A DNA stretch of 64,000 bases from Boseongicola sp. H5 (GCA_020622165.1 JACNMN010000004.1:124001-188000), one strand, 5' to 3'; positions 26,340-35,596 are shown, counted from the stretch's first letter. The notes: generated by a model from the sequence alone, not told the origin. Numbers and translations: made by a program.

Positions 26340-27721
26340 AGGCCCAGCACCTTCGGCAAGGCCTCGAACAGGCAGCGCGCGCCCTGGCCGACGCCGCCCT
26401 TGGGCCGCGCCGGAGCTGCGCTGGGCTGCCAGCCATAGATGTCGAAATGAGCATAGCGCGCGGTGTCGGCCACGAAGCGGCGCAGGAACAACGCGGCCGT
26501 GATCGAGCCCGCAAAGCCACCTTTCGGCGCATTGTCCAGATCGGCGATGCCCGGTTCGATCATGGTTTCGTAGGGTTCGTGGAACGGCATCCGCCAGACC
26601 GGATCCGCCACCTCCCCCGCGGCTGTCGCCAGCGCCGCGGCCAGGGCCTCGTCATCGGTGTAGAACGGCGCAAGGTCCGGGCCTACGGCAACCCGGGCCG
26701 CCCCGGTCAGCGTCGCCATCGAAACCAGCAGATCGGGGGGTGTTTCGCTGGCCAGTGCGAGAGCATCGGCCAGCACGAGCCGACCTTCGGCATCGGTGTT
26801 GTTGATCTCGACGGTCAGCCCGTTCCGCGCGGTCAGGATGTCGCCGGGCCGGAACGCATTCCCCGCAACGGCGTTTTCAACCGCCGGGATCAGAACCCGC
26901 AGGCGCAAAGGCATTTCGGCAGCCATGATCATCCGCGCCAGGCCCAGTACCGTGGCGGCCCCGCCCATATCCTTCTTCATCAGGCCCATGGAGGCGCTTG
27001 GCTTCAGGTTCAGCCCGCCGGTGTCGAAACACACGCCCTTGCCCACCAGGGTCAGGGCCGGGCCGCTCTCGCCCCAGATCATGTCCAGCAGTCTCGGGGG
27101 GCGCGCGGCGGCGCGGCCGACCGTATGGATCAGCGGCAGATTGGCCGCGATCAGCGCCGCGCCCTCGGTGGAGTTCACCTCGCCCCCGTAGCGCCCGGCA
27201 AGCCCGCGCAGTGCGGCCTCCAACGCATCGGGGCCCATGTCCTCGGCGGGCGTGTTGATCAGGTCGCGCGTCAGAAACTCCGCCGCGGCGATCTGTTCCA
27301 GCCGGTTGGCATCACAGCCGTCCGGGGCCACCAGCGCCGCCTCCGGCCCCGGCTGCGTCCGGTATCTGTCAAACCGGTAGCCGGCCAGCAGATACCCAAG
27401 GGCGATTTCGTGACCGGCGGCGCCGTCGGGCGGGGCGGCGATGCGGTAGATGCCTTTCGGGAGGCCCGCAATAGCTGCCCCCGCCGCGAACCGTTCGCGG
27501 GCCCGGTCCCGCGCTGAGCCAAGACCGACAAGGGCCATTGCCGGCCCACCCTCCGCATCGGCGAGACTGACGGCCTCGCCCACTTTTCCCGAAAAGCCCA
27601 GATGCGTGACCCATGCGCGCTGAGCGTCGGTCAGGGACGGGAGCCTATCGGGAACATCATCGGGTGCAAGCAGATGGAGCGGGATCGCTTCGGCGCTGTC
27701 TTCGGCAAATCGGGCGGACAT
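26336..27721 (-). CDS. leucyl aminopeptidase family (M17) protein
   Basis: The protein has 461 residues. The M17 dinuclear metal site is evident: GKGVCFDTGGLNLKPSASMGLMKKDMGGAA and NTDAEGRLVLADAL, the latter being the family hallmark. It removes N-terminal residues from peptides in the cytoplasm. The stop overlaps the NlpC/P60 start. Together they look like a small peptide or muropeptide recycling pair. A 127-residue gene lies 58 bp upstream on the same strand. Confidence 0.92.
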   Translation of the reverse strand: MSARFAEDSAEAIPLHLLAPDDVPDRLPSLTDAQRAWVTHLGFSGKVGEAVSLADAEGGPAMALVGLGSARDRARERFAAGAAIAGLPKGIYRIAAPPDGAAGHEIALGYLLAGYRFDRYRTQPGPEAALVAPDGCDANRLEQIAAAEFLTRDLINTPAEDMGPDALEAALRGLAGRYGGEVNSTEGAALIAANLPLIHTVGRAAARPPRLLDMIWGESGPALTLVGKGVCFDTGGLNLKPSASMGLMKKDMGGAATVLGLARMIMAAEMPLRLRVLIPAVENAVAGNAFRPGDILTARNGLTVEINNTDAEGRLVLADALALASETPPDLLVSMATLTGAARVAVGPDLAPFYTDDEALAAALATAAGEVADPVWRMPFHEPYETMIEPGIADLDNAPKGGFAGSITAALFLRRFVADTARYAHFDIYGWQPSAAPARPKGGVGQGARCLFEALPKVLGL

Positions 27722-27779
27722 CGGGCAGTTTCCTTGTGTTGCGCCACCCTAGCGCGCCCGATTTGCGCTGCAAGCCCCA

Positions 27780-28163
27780 TCAGCCCGACAGATCCTCCAG
27801 ATCCCAGACGGCAAGGATCGACCGTTCACCGACCCGTTGCAGCCGCGCCAGCGTCGCGGCAAGTGCGACCGCGTCTCCACGGGCGTAGCTTGCCTCGACA
27901 TCGCGGGCCACGCGCGCCAGCGTTGCCATGCCGATCTTGTCGGAAGCCGATATCAGCTTGCCCAGAAAGCCCGCCAGTTGCGCGATGCCATGCCGGTCCC
28001 CGACCGCTGCGATTCTTTCCAGCAGAACCCCGATCTCTCCAAGGGCATTCGCCACCTCGGATTCCGCCTGCACCTCACCCAGTTCGGCACACAGTTTTTC
28101 CAGCCGATCCGGATTGAACCGGGCAGGCTCCTCCACCCGCAAAATCGTTACGGATCGCTCCAT
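27780..28163 (-). CDS. small helical protein, possibly degenerate HPt-like
   Basis: I do not recognise a named family for this all-helical 127-residue protein. The segment FLGKLISASDKIGMATLARVARDVEASYARG resembles the core of histidine phosphotransfer domains, but the phosphoacceptor histidine position is not His. If homologous it would be a non-phosphorylatable HPt-like module; this is an eye alignment only. It precedes the aminopeptidase gene on the same strand and diverges from the carbonic anhydrase gene. Confidence 0.55.
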   Translation of the reverse strand: MERSVTILRVEEPARFNPDRLEKLCAELGEVQAESEVANALGEIGVLLERIAAVGDRHGIAQLAGFLGKLISASDKIGMATLARVARDVEASYARGDAVALAATLARLQRVGERSILAVWDLEDLSG

Positions 28164-28302
28164 TGCTCACTCCACTTCTGCCCCCACGGCACGGGCAAAC
28201 TGGCCCGAGCTTCTGAAGAAACGATTGAGGCGCGGCGGAAAAACATCTCGAAATTGCACTGAATGCGCATTAGTTGCGTAGCGCCCAAAGGAAAGTCGAG
28301 AC

Positions 28303-28953
28303 ATGCACCGCGTCAAAACCCTGCCATCCTACCTGATGAGCCGTTACAAGGGCTGGAAAGAAACCACATTTGTCGAAAATCGCGACTGGTTTCAGCGGCT
28401 GGCGCAAGAGGGTCAGCATCCGCGCGCAATGGCCATCGCCTGTTGCGACAGCCGCGTCGCGGTCACATCGGTTTTCGGCCAGCAGATCGGCGAAATCTTC
28501 GTGCATCGCAACATCGCCAATCTTGTGCCGCCCTACACGCCCGACGGCGAGCACCACGGTACGGCGGCGGCGGTGGAGTTCGCGGTGAAGGTGCTCAAGG
28601 TGGAGCACATTCTGGTTCTGGGGCACTCTAATTGCGGGGGCGTCAGGGGCTGCATCGACATGTGTTCCGGCGCCGCGCCCGAGCTGGAGCAGAAGGAAAG
28701 CTTCATCGGTCGCTGGCTCGATGTTCTGCGTGTGGGGTATGAGCGGATCGGCGACATCGAAGACCCCGCATTGCGCCAGACCGCGCTGGAGAAAGAGGGC
28801 ATTCAGGTCTCGCTGGAAAACCTTCTGAGCTACCCTTTCGTGGCCGAGGCGGTGGATCGGGACGAGTTGAGCCTGCACGGGCTGTGGGCCGAACTGGCCG
28901 ATGGTGACCTTGAGGTGTTCGACGGGACCGTCAGGCGTTTCGTCAAGAGCTAG
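28303..28953 (+). CDS. beta-class carbonic anhydrase
   Basis: The 216-residue protein has the zinc site CCDSRV (Cys47 with Asp49 and Arg51 of the CxDSR motif) and HSNCGGVRG (His and Cys). It catalyses reversible hydration of CO2 to bicarbonate in the cytoplasm. It is followed after 61 bp by an SbtA-type bicarbonate transporter and its PII-like partner, so the three probably act together in inorganic carbon supply. Confidence 0.94.
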   Translation: MHRVKTLPSYLMSRYKGWKETTFVENRDWFQRLAQEGQHPRAMAIACCDSRVAVTSVFGQQIGEIFVHRNIANLVPPYTPDGEHHGTAAAVEFAVKVLKVEHILVLGHSNCGGVRGCIDMCSGAAPELEQKESFIGRWLDVLRVGYERIGDIEDPALRQTALEKEGIQVSLENLLSYPFVAEAVDRDELSLHGLWAELADGDLEVFDGTVRRFVKS

Positions 28954-28963
28954 GCCCCTTTAC

Positions 28964-28977
28964 CTGACGTGAGTCAG
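28964..28977. promoter_or_regulatory. CTGAC-N4-GTCAG palindrome upstream of sbtA
   Basis: CTGAC (28964-28968), GTGA, GTCAG (28973-28977) form a perfect 5-bp-arm inverted repeat in the 61 bp between carbonic anhydrase and sbtA. The 5-N4-5 geometry is that of FNR/CRP-type or LysR-type sites, though the arms match no consensus I can name. It may control separate expression of sbtA and the PII gene. Confidence 0.4.
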
Positions 28978-29014
28978 CGACTATCCCCGCGTGAAGCTTG
29001 GCAAAGGCGGCCCC

Positions 29015-29998
29015 ATGGACGGCATTCTGGCACTTGCGGCGGATAACCTGATCTCGCCGATCATCCTGTTCTTCGCATTGGGACTTGCGGCGGCATTCGC
29101 GCGGTCCGATCTGTCCGTCCCCGAGGCCGTCGCCAAGGGCATGTCGCTCTATCTGCTCTTTGCCATCGGGTTCAAGGGCGGGGCCAGCGTTGCCGCGCAT
29201 GGGCTGGATGCAACCCTGATCATGTCGCTCATCGCGGGCGCGATCCTCTCCTTTGTGATCCCGTTTGTGGCCTTTGCGCTTCTGCGGGTCATGACCGGGC
29301 TGTCCGTTATCGATGCGGCGGCGGTCGCCGGGCATTACGGGTCGATCTCGATCGTGACCTTCGTCGCCGCAAGCTCCGTCATCACCAGCGCCGGTCTGGA
29401 CAGCGAAGGCTACATGGTTGCCGTCGCCGCCATGATGGAGGCCCCCGCGATCCTGTCGGCGCTCTGGCTGATCGCGCGGTTCGGTAGCGCCGGACAGGGC
29501 GGCATGGAGCCGGGGCTGATCCGGGAGATCCTGCTGAACGGTTCGATCGTTCTGCTGGTGGGTTCATTCCTGATCGGCTGGATCACGGGGCAGGAAGGGC
29601 TCGACCTGATCGCGAGTTTCATCGTCGCGCCGTTTCAGGGTGTGCTGTGCCTGTTCCTGCTGGATATGGGGCTGGTCGCGGGGCGGGGCCTGCGCGAAGC
29701 CCGTGGCGTGCTGCGGCCGCCGCTGTTCCTTTTCGGGGTGATGATGCCGTTGATCGGGAGCATGTTTGGTCTCGCCGCCGGGGTGCTTCTGGGCCTGTCG
29801 ACCGGTGGCGTGCTTCTTTTCATGACCCTATCGGCCTCGGCGTCCTATATCGCGGTCCCGGCGGCAATGCGCGTGGCCTTGCCCGAGGCAAACCCATCGA
29901 TCTATCTGACCCTCTCGCTCGGGGTCACGTTCCCGTTTAACCTGACGCTCGGCATACCGATATATCTGGCGATTGCCCGCACTGTCACCGGAGGCTGA
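29015..29998 (+). CDS. sodium-dependent bicarbonate transporter, SbtA family
   Basis: I use the ATG at 29015 (AAAGGCGG upstream) rather than a GTG at 28991 that lacks a ribosome site; 327 residues. About ten hydrophobic segments are arranged as two inverted halves (DNLISPIILFFALGLAAAFARSDL; later VAGHYGSISIVTFVAASSVI), as in SbtA. The family imports HCO3- with Na+ across the inner membrane. The gene for a PII-like protein starts six bases after its stop, the usual SbtA-SbtB pairing. Confidence 0.88.
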   Translation: MDGILALAADNLISPIILFFALGLAAAFARSDLSVPEAVAKGMSLYLLFAIGFKGGASVAAHGLDATLIMSLIAGAILSFVIPFVAFALLRVMTGLSVIDAAAVAGHYGSISIVTFVAASSVITSAGLDSEGYMVAVAAMMEAPAILSALWLIARFGSAGQGGMEPGLIREILLNGSIVLLVGSFLIGWITGQEGLDLIASFIVAPFQGVLCLFLLDMGLVAGRGLREARGVLRPPLFLFGVMMPLIGSMFGLAAGVLLGLSTGGVLLFMTLSASASYIAVPAAMRVALPEANPSIYLTLSLGVTFPFNLTLGIPIYLAIARTVTGG

Positions 29999-30003
29999 CA
30001 CCA

Positions 30004-30315
30004 ATGCAAACCCACAAAGCGAAACGGGTCGAAATCGCCATCGAATCGGTGATGGAAAGCAGGTTGTCCGACGCGCTGATCGAAGCGGGCGTCACGGGGT
30101 TCACGATCCTGCCCGTACTTGGCGGCTCGGGCCGGTCCGGTCGGTGGAGCCGCGAGGGTCAGGTCAGCCGCGCGGGCGGTATGGTCAGCGTTGTCTGCAT
30201 TATACGGCCCGAGAAACTGGATGACTTGCTGGATGCAGCCTTCAGCGTGGTGGATCGTCATATCGGTGTGGTCAGCGTACTCGATTGCGAGGTCCTGAGG
30301 GCCGAGCGGTTCTAG
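30004..30315 (+). CDS. PII-like signalling protein (SbtB-type)
   Basis: This 103-residue ferredoxin-like PII fold has EIAIESVMESRLSDALIEAGVTGFTILPVLGGSGRSG and a C-terminal HIGVVSVLDCEVLR strand. The T-loop lacks the GlnB uridylylation tyrosine context. By analogy with cyanobacterial SbtB it probably binds adenine nucleotides and gates SbtA. The six-base spacing after sbtA indicates one transcript. Confidence 0.85.
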   Translation: MQTHKAKRVEIAIESVMESRLSDALIEAGVTGFTILPVLGGSGRSGRWSREGQVSRAGGMVSVVCIIRPEKLDDLLDAAFSVVDRHIGVVSVLDCEVLRAERF

Positions 30316-30667
30316 GTAGTGTGCCCGCCGTGTCCGAATGACCTGTCAGGGCGCGGTAAGCGGTTCGGGTTGCGGAACCGGCGGGATCTCTTCGCCGAAG
30401 CGGCGCTCGCAGGTCGATCACCCCGGAATGAGGCTTCGGAACTCCAACCGCTCTCGCCCCGGGGGCGGAAGACATGGCCCGCAAGCCCGCCCTGTTTTTG
30501 CCATTTCGGGCCCGGGCGGTAAGTCCGGTCCGCTCGTCCATCGCACACATGCCGTGTTCACATGGCGCGCCTGTCTGGCGGGGCTCGCCGGACCGGACAT
30601 GACCAGCGGCGCAATTCCGGGCGCTTCATGATAGTCTGGCAGCACGAAACGGCAGGGAGGTTGTGTC
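30316..30667. other. intergenic region without recognised gene
   Basis: These 352 bases between the PII gene and the SRPBCC gene contain short open frames on both strands, but none has a convincing ribosome site or protein-like composition. GGCAGGGAGG just before 30668 is the SRPBCC ribosome site. No strong terminator was found. Confidence 0.6.
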
Positions 30668-31201
30668 ATGCGCCTGGTTCGAAATCTGTTCATTGGCCTG
30701 GTCGTCCTGGTCATTTTGCTTGTGGCGGGGGCGTATCTGTTGCCCCGGAATGTCGTCGTCGAACGCCAGATCACGATCGACGCGCCGCCGGAGGAGGTGT
30801 TTCCGTTGGTCAATTCCCTTCGACGGGGACAGGAATGGTCGCCCTGGATGGCGCTTGATCCGAATGTTCAGGTCACCCATAGCGGGCCCGAAGCCGGGGT
30901 CGGCGCCACGATGGAGTGGAGGTCCGATGAGCCGAGTGTCGGCGATGGCCGTCAGGAAATCGTCGAAAGCGTCGAGAATGAACGTGTCGTGACGGCGCTG
31001 GATTTCGGCGACATGGGCACGGCCGAAGCCTGGTTCGATCTGGCCGGGAGCGGGGGCGATACGACCGTCACCTGGGGCCTCGACATGGATATGGGGAACA
31101 ATCCTATCGGTCGCTGGATGGGGTTGACGATGGATGGACTGGTGGGAGGCGACTACGAGACGGGTCTGGCCAATCTCAAGGCGCTGGCCGAGGCCGGATA
31201 A
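30668..31201 (+). CDS. membrane-anchored SRPBCC (START/polyketide cyclase-like) protein
   Basis: The protein has 177 residues. Residues 1-27 form one hydrophobic anchor (LFIGLVVLVILLVAGAYLL). The rest is a helix-grip fold: VERQITIDAPPEEVFPLVNSLR, GVGATMEWRS, then TTVTWGLDMDMGNNPIGRWMGLTMD. Such proteins hold hydrophobic ligands; the function here is unknown. The good ribosome site (GGGAGG) supports expression. It converges on the MuiA-family gene with a 14-bp gap. Confidence 0.82.
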   Translation: MRLVRNLFIGLVVLVILLVAGAYLLPRNVVVERQITIDAPPEEVFPLVNSLRRGQEWSPWMALDPNVQVTHSGPEAGVGATMEWRSDEPSVGDGRQEIVESVENERVVTALDFGDMGTAEAWFDLAGSGGDTTVTWGLDMDMGNNPIGRWMGLTMDGLVGGDYETGLANLKALAEAG

Positions 31202-31215
31202 CCCGCTGGCGGCCC

Positions 31216-32859
31216 TCAAGGCCGCCAGCTCAACACCTGCCCCTCGGGCCAGCCGAAGCTGACATCCATCCGGAAATCCTGCGTCTCCCCGGGGGCGAGG
31301 GTGATGTCCCATGCCACCACACCGCGCAGATCGTCGACATCGCGCGCGGTGGGTTGCGGGGTGAGCGTGACATCCACGTCCAGATCCTCTTGCTCCGCGA
31401 AGGGTGTGGCGTATAGCACGCGGACTTCTTCGGCGCTGTCGGAGGTGTTCTCGACGGTGAACCCGACCCGCCGCTCCTGCGTGTTCGATTGCACGAAAAT
31501 GCCCCGATCGCCTTCGTCCAGCGACAGATCCTGCCAGGTCAGGCGCAGATGGTCGACAGGGCCGAACGCAAGCTCCTCGGAGGCGCCGACTGGTATTGTC
31601 ATCTCGATCCAATCGCTACCGATCAGTCCGCCATCGCGAAAGAACAGGGCCTCGCCCGGCAGGATCGGCTCGCCGCTGTCATTGTCGAACTCCGCGACCA
31701 GAAAGGCGGTCATGTCGCTCCGCGGCACGGCGCGATTGGTCAGTTCCGTCTCGAAGGTCAGACCATCGAGGGGCAGGATCGTTTGGCCTGTCGCACCCAC
31801 GGAAACCGGGCTGCTGTAGCTGTAGCTGACTTCAAGCCCCAGAAAATCGACCGCGGCGGCTTCATCGGCGACAACGACAGGTTCCATGGCGGGGGCACCG
31901 CCACTCAACATGGCTTCGGACATATCCATTGCACCGCGCAGGGTCGGTTCGGGGCGCGGCTCATGAATGCGCGCGGGCTGTGGGTAAAGGTCGCTTGGGT
32001 CTCTTTGCCGGAACGGGTTGGAGGTTGAGAAGGTAACCGCCACATTCTGCCAGAGCTCGCCACTGTCGACGGCAAGCGAGATGAACCGGTCGAGCGAAAG
32101 AGCGCCCGTTTCACTGTCGAGATGCCATTCGTAGCTAGGGGACCAGGCAATGTCTTGAGCGAAATGCTCCAGCGTCAGGTCGAGTGTCGTTTCCGAGGCG
32201 GCGGTAACCTCGATGGCCAGACCGTCGACCGTTGCTCCGAAAGGCCGCAGCGCGGCCAGCCTCTGCTCGGCACTGCGCAAATCGGTCTGGCGGGCGTCAA
32301 GATCATCGGTCAGGTCGCGTCGGGCGACCAGTGCGGCTTGCAGGTCTTCGGCGACCCGTGCGGTTTCTGTGCCGATCGCGCCAAGATAGATGGCAAGATC
32401 ATTCGGGTCATCGGGCATCTCCGCCCCGTCTTCCCCGCCCCGCGCCAAAGCTTCCAGATAGGCGATCTGCAGATTTGCGCCGCGTATATTCGCATCGGCA
32501 CGGGCAATTCTGTCCTCCGCCATCTGCACCGCCTCTTGCGCGGTATCGACCGCGTCGCGGGCGCGGGCCTGTGCGGCGGTGTCCAGCGCGCCCTCGGCCA
32601 CCGGAACGCCGAACACCTCACTCGGTACGCCCAGAGCCACATCCGCCTCGGTCGAAACCTGCGGCACTTCGCCGGAACCGCCGGGCAAGGCGACGATCAC
32701 CCGATGGGTTCCCGCCGGTACGGTGACGGTTGTGGTGCGGCTGATCTCGGCCGAAGTGATATAGACGGTCGCCCGGGCGATATCCGCGCGGGTCACGATA
32801 TCGTCCGCATGGGCCGCGGTGGCCACGATCAGGGCAAGAGCGGAAACGGTACAACGCAT
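31216..32859 (-). CDS. MuiA-family (DUF4139/DUF4140) secreted protein
   Basis: This 547-residue protein has a Sec signal peptide (MRCTVSALALIVATAAHA), an N-terminal DUF4140-like strand region (ATVYITSAEISRTTTVTVPAG), a coiled-coil middle (about 95-200) and a DUF4139 C-terminal beta domain ending in LAPGETQDFRMDVSFGWPEG. The family was named for mucoidy inhibition; no biochemical role is established. A GGTTATACAATAACC palindrome lies 52 bp upstream of its start, matching one at 61124. Confidence 0.88.
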   Translation of the reverse strand: MRCTVSALALIVATAAHADDIVTRADIARATVYITSAEISRTTTVTVPAGTHRVIVALPGGSGEVPQVSTEADVALGVPSEVFGVPVAEGALDTAAQARARDAVDTAQEAVQMAEDRIARADANIRGANLQIAYLEALARGGEDGAEMPDDPNDLAIYLGAIGTETARVAEDLQAALVARRDLTDDLDARQTDLRSAEQRLAALRPFGATVDGLAIEVTAASETTLDLTLEHFAQDIAWSPSYEWHLDSETGALSLDRFISLAVDSGELWQNVAVTFSTSNPFRQRDPSDLYPQPARIHEPRPEPTLRGAMDMSEAMLSGGAPAMEPVVVADEAAAVDFLGLEVSYSYSSPVSVGATGQTILPLDGLTFETELTNRAVPRSDMTAFLVAEFDNDSGEPILPGEALFFRDGGLIGSDWIEMTIPVGASEELAFGPVDHLRLTWQDLSLDEGDRGIFVQSNTQERRVGFTVENTSDSAEEVRVLYATPFAEQEDLDVDVTLTPQPTARDVDDLRGVVAWDITLAPGETQDFRMDVSFGWPEGQVLSWRP

Positions 32860-32910
32860 CGGGGAAACCTCCGGGAAAGATCATCCCGCAAAGCTTCCCC
32901 TGACTGCGCC

Positions 32911-32925
32911 GGTTATACAATAACC
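32911..32925 (-). promoter_or_regulatory. GGTTAT-ACA-ATAACC palindrome upstream of the MuiA gene
   Basis: Perfect 6-bp arms around ACA lie in the 79-bp gap upstream of the MuiA-family gene. The 13-mer GTTATACAATAAC recurs at 61124-61136, also just upstream of a leftward gene for a secreted protein. Read leftward it contains TATAAC, so it may be a shared -10 region overlapped by an operator. Confidence 0.5.
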
Positions 32926-32938
32926 AGTTCCGGAAAGC

Positions 32939-33967
32939 TCAGCCCTTCTTCAGCATCCGGTTGCCGAGCGTCTCCGCTATCTGGACCGCGTTCAACGCTG
33001 CACCCTTGCGCAGATTGTCGGACACGCACCACAGGTTCAGACCGTTGTCGATGGTACTGTCCTGCCGGATGCGGCTGATGAAGGTCGCATAGTCCCCCAC
33101 GCATTCCACGGGTGTGACGTACCCCCCGTCCTCGCGCTTGTCGATGACCATGATACCGGGGCTTTCCCGCAGGATATCGCGCGCTTCATCCTCGTCGAGG
33201 AACTCTTCGAACTCGATGTTGATCGCCTCGGAATGGCCGACGAAAACAGGCACGCGCACGCAGGTGGCGGTCACCTTGATCTTGGGGTCGACGATCTTCT
33301 TGGTCTCGGCGACCATCTTCCATTCTTCCCGTGTCTCGCCGCTGTCCATAAACGAGTCGATATGCGGGATCACATTGAAGGCGATCTGCTTGGTGAACTG
33401 ATCGGGGGCCTTTTCCTGCCCGGGTACATACATGCCCTTGGTCTGGTCCCACAGCTCATCCATGCCACCCTTGCCGGCGCCGGAAACCGATTGATAGGTC
33501 GACACGACGACACGCTTGATTCTGGCGCGGTCGTGCAGCGGCTTCAGCGCCACCACCATCTGCGCGGTCGAGCAATTCGGATTGGCGATGATGTTTTTCC
33601 TGGCATAGCCGTCCACGGCCTCGGGGTTCACCTCCGGCACGACGAGGGGAACGTCCGCGTCATAGCGGTAAAGCGAGGAGTTATCGATGACGACGCAGCC
33701 CGCCTTCGCCGCGCGTGGCCCGTAGATTTTGGTTGCCTCGCTGCCGATGGCAAAGAGCGCGATGTCCCATCCGGCGAAATCGAACGTGTCCAGATCCTTT
33801 GTGGTCAGGGTTTTATCGCCAAAGCTGCACTGGGTTCCAAGCGACTTGCGCGACGCCAGCGCCACGATTTCATCGATGGGGAACTGGCGCTCGGCCAGTA
33901 TGTTCAGCATTTCGCGGCCCACATTGCCCGTGGCGCCGGCGACGGCGACTCGATAGCCCATTGTCAT
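32939..33967 (-). CDS. asd: aspartate-semialdehyde dehydrogenase
   Basis: The protein has 342 residues, with GATGNVGREML nucleotide loop, the catalytic cysteine in NPNCSTAQMV, and a second conserved region SVSGAGKGGMDEL. It reduces aspartyl phosphate to the semialdehyde for lysine, threonine and methionine synthesis. It lies alone on the - strand, upstream of the MuiA gene and divergent from the helicase gene. Confidence 0.96.
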   Translation of the reverse strand: MTMGYRVAVAGATGNVGREMLNILAERQFPIDEIVALASRKSLGTQCSFGDKTLTTKDLDTFDFAGWDIALFAIGSEATKIYGPRAAKAGCVVIDNSSLYRYDADVPLVVPEVNPEAVDGYARKNIIANPNCSTAQMVVALKPLHDRARIKRVVVSTYQSVSGAGKGGMDELWDQTKGMYVPGQEKAPDQFTKQIAFNVIPHIDSFMDSGETREEWKMVAETKKIVDPKIKVTATCVRVPVFVGHSEAINIEFEEFLDEDEARDILRESPGIMVIDKREDGGYVTPVECVGDYATFISRIRQDSTIDNGLNLWCVSDNLRKGAALNAVQIAETLGNRMLKKG

Positions 33968-34285
33968 ATCCTTCAGGTCTGGATGCGCGGCACATAAAGG
34001 ATGCTATCGCAAAGGAAAAGCCCCATGAGCCTTGACTTATGCACGGCAAGGCCGCATGTGCCTCTCAAGCATTCTGCGCTGCCGCGTGAGCAGCCGCGCA
34101 TCCGCGCGACAGAATGAAGATCTCTCCACAGCCCCCATCACGCAGGGTCTGACGATCTGGCCGGTTGCACGGGAAACGCCCGTGTCGTCCTAGCGCCGGA
34201 TCGCACCCTTCGACGCCGCGCAGTGCCGCGGCTCCGACCCATGTTATCGCGCGGGCCAGCCGGTTCCGCGCAAGAAAGGTACTAT
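33968..34285. other. long asd-helicase intergenic leader
   Basis: The 318 bases between asd and the DEAD-box helicase hold no credible gene. A small hairpin, CACGGG-AAACG-CCCGTG, sits at 34168-34184. A long 5' leader is common for DEAD-box helicases under cold control, so part of this stretch may be an untranslated leader. Confidence 0.45.
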
Positions 34286-35557
34286 TTGTTCGATTTCGAT
34301 ATGCTCGGCCTCTCGCCGACCCTGATGACCGCGCTGAAGAAAACCGGTTTCAAGGAACCCACCCCGATCCAGAACCAGGCGATCCCGCTTGCGCTGGACG
34401 GCCATGACATCCTGGGCCTGGCGCAGACCGGCACCGGCAAGACCCTGGCCTTCGGCCTGCCGTTGATCGAGCATCTGCTTGCTCTGCACGGCAAACCCGA
34501 CCCCAAGACCGCCAAGGCGCTGATCCTTGCGCCGACCCGCGAACTGGCCAATCAGATCGCCGAGAGCCTTCGGGCCTTTACCACCGGCACGCCGCTGAAG
34601 GTGCAGGTCGTTGTCGGTGGCCAGTCGATCAACGCGCAGATCAAGCGCATGGATCGCGGCACGGACATTCTTGTCGCCACGCCCGGCCGCCTGATCGACC
34701 TGATGGATCGCGGTGCGGTCAAGCTGCACACGGTGCAGCATCTGGTTCTGGACGAGGCCGACCAGATGCTCGACATGGGCTTCATCCATGCGCTGCGCCG
34801 GATCGCGCCGAAACTGGGCACCCCCCGCCAGACCATGTTGTTCTCGGCGACGATGCCGAAACAGATGGAAGAGTTGTCGAGCGCCTATCTGACCAACCCG
34901 CGCAGGGTGCAGGTTGCCCCGCCCGGCAAGGCGGCGGACAAGGTCACCCAGTCGATCCATTTCATGGAGAAACCGGCGAAACCGGCCAAGCTCCGCGAAA
35001 TCCTCTCCCGCGATCCCGAGGCGCTGACCCTTGTCTTCGCGCGCACCAAGCATGGGGCGGAAAAGCTGATGAAGGGTCTCGTGGCCGACGGGTTCAACGC
35101 AGCGTCGATCCACGGCAACAAGTCGCAAGGGCAGCGTGACCGGGCGATCAAGGCATTTCGCGACGGTCAGATCAAGACGCTGGTTGCAACGGATGTGGCC
35201 GCGCGTGGCATCGACATTCCGGGCGTCGCCTATGTCATCAACTTCGACCTTCCGGATGTCCCCGACAATTATGTTCACCGCATCGGTCGTACCGCGCGCG
35301 CCGGTCTTGAGGGAGAGGCGATCACCCTGTGCTCTGCCGAGGAAATCGATCTGCTGAAACAGGTTGAAAAGGTGATGAAGCTGGAAATCCCCGTCGCGGG
35401 CGGGACCCGTCCGGCCGCCGTGAAGTCCGACAAGCCGCGTCGCGGTGGTGGCGGACAGCGGCGTCGCGGCCCGGGCGGCGGCAACGGGCAGGCCGGCAAG
35501 CCCCAGGGCAACACCGGCAGCCGCAAACCGCGCCGGCCCCGTCGCCACGCCGCGTGA
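34286..35557 (+). CDS. DEAD-box RNA helicase with basic Gly/Arg-rich tail
   Basis: I place the start at the TTG at 34286 (AAAGG upstream; product begins MFDFDMLGL); the ATG at 34301 is the alternative. The ~423-residue protein has the Q motif (PTPIQNQ), motif I AQTGTGKT, PTRELANQ, DEAD, SAT, and motif VI HRIGRTARAG. The last ~50 residues are rich in Gly, Arg and Lys and probably bind RNA. It is likely an RhlE-type helicase in ribosome assembly or RNA decay. Confidence 0.93.
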   Translation: MFDFDMLGLSPTLMTALKKTGFKEPTPIQNQAIPLALDGHDILGLAQTGTGKTLAFGLPLIEHLLALHGKPDPKTAKALILAPTRELANQIAESLRAFTTGTPLKVQVVVGGQSINAQIKRMDRGTDILVATPGRLIDLMDRGAVKLHTVQHLVLDEADQMLDMGFIHALRRIAPKLGTPRQTMLFSATMPKQMEELSSAYLTNPRRVQVAPPGKAADKVTQSIHFMEKPAKPAKLREILSRDPEALTLVFARTKHGAEKLMKGLVADGFNAASIHGNKSQGQRDRAIKAFRDGQIKTLVATDVAARGIDIPGVAYVINFDLPDVPDNYVHRIGRTARAGLEGEAITLCSAEEIDLLKQVEKVMKLEIPVAGGTRPAAVKSDKPRRGGGGQRRRGPGGGNGQAGKPQGNTGSRKPRRPRRHAA

Positions 35558-35596
35558 GCGTAGCGGGCGCCCGTCGCGTCCTTGCCTTGAAACATC

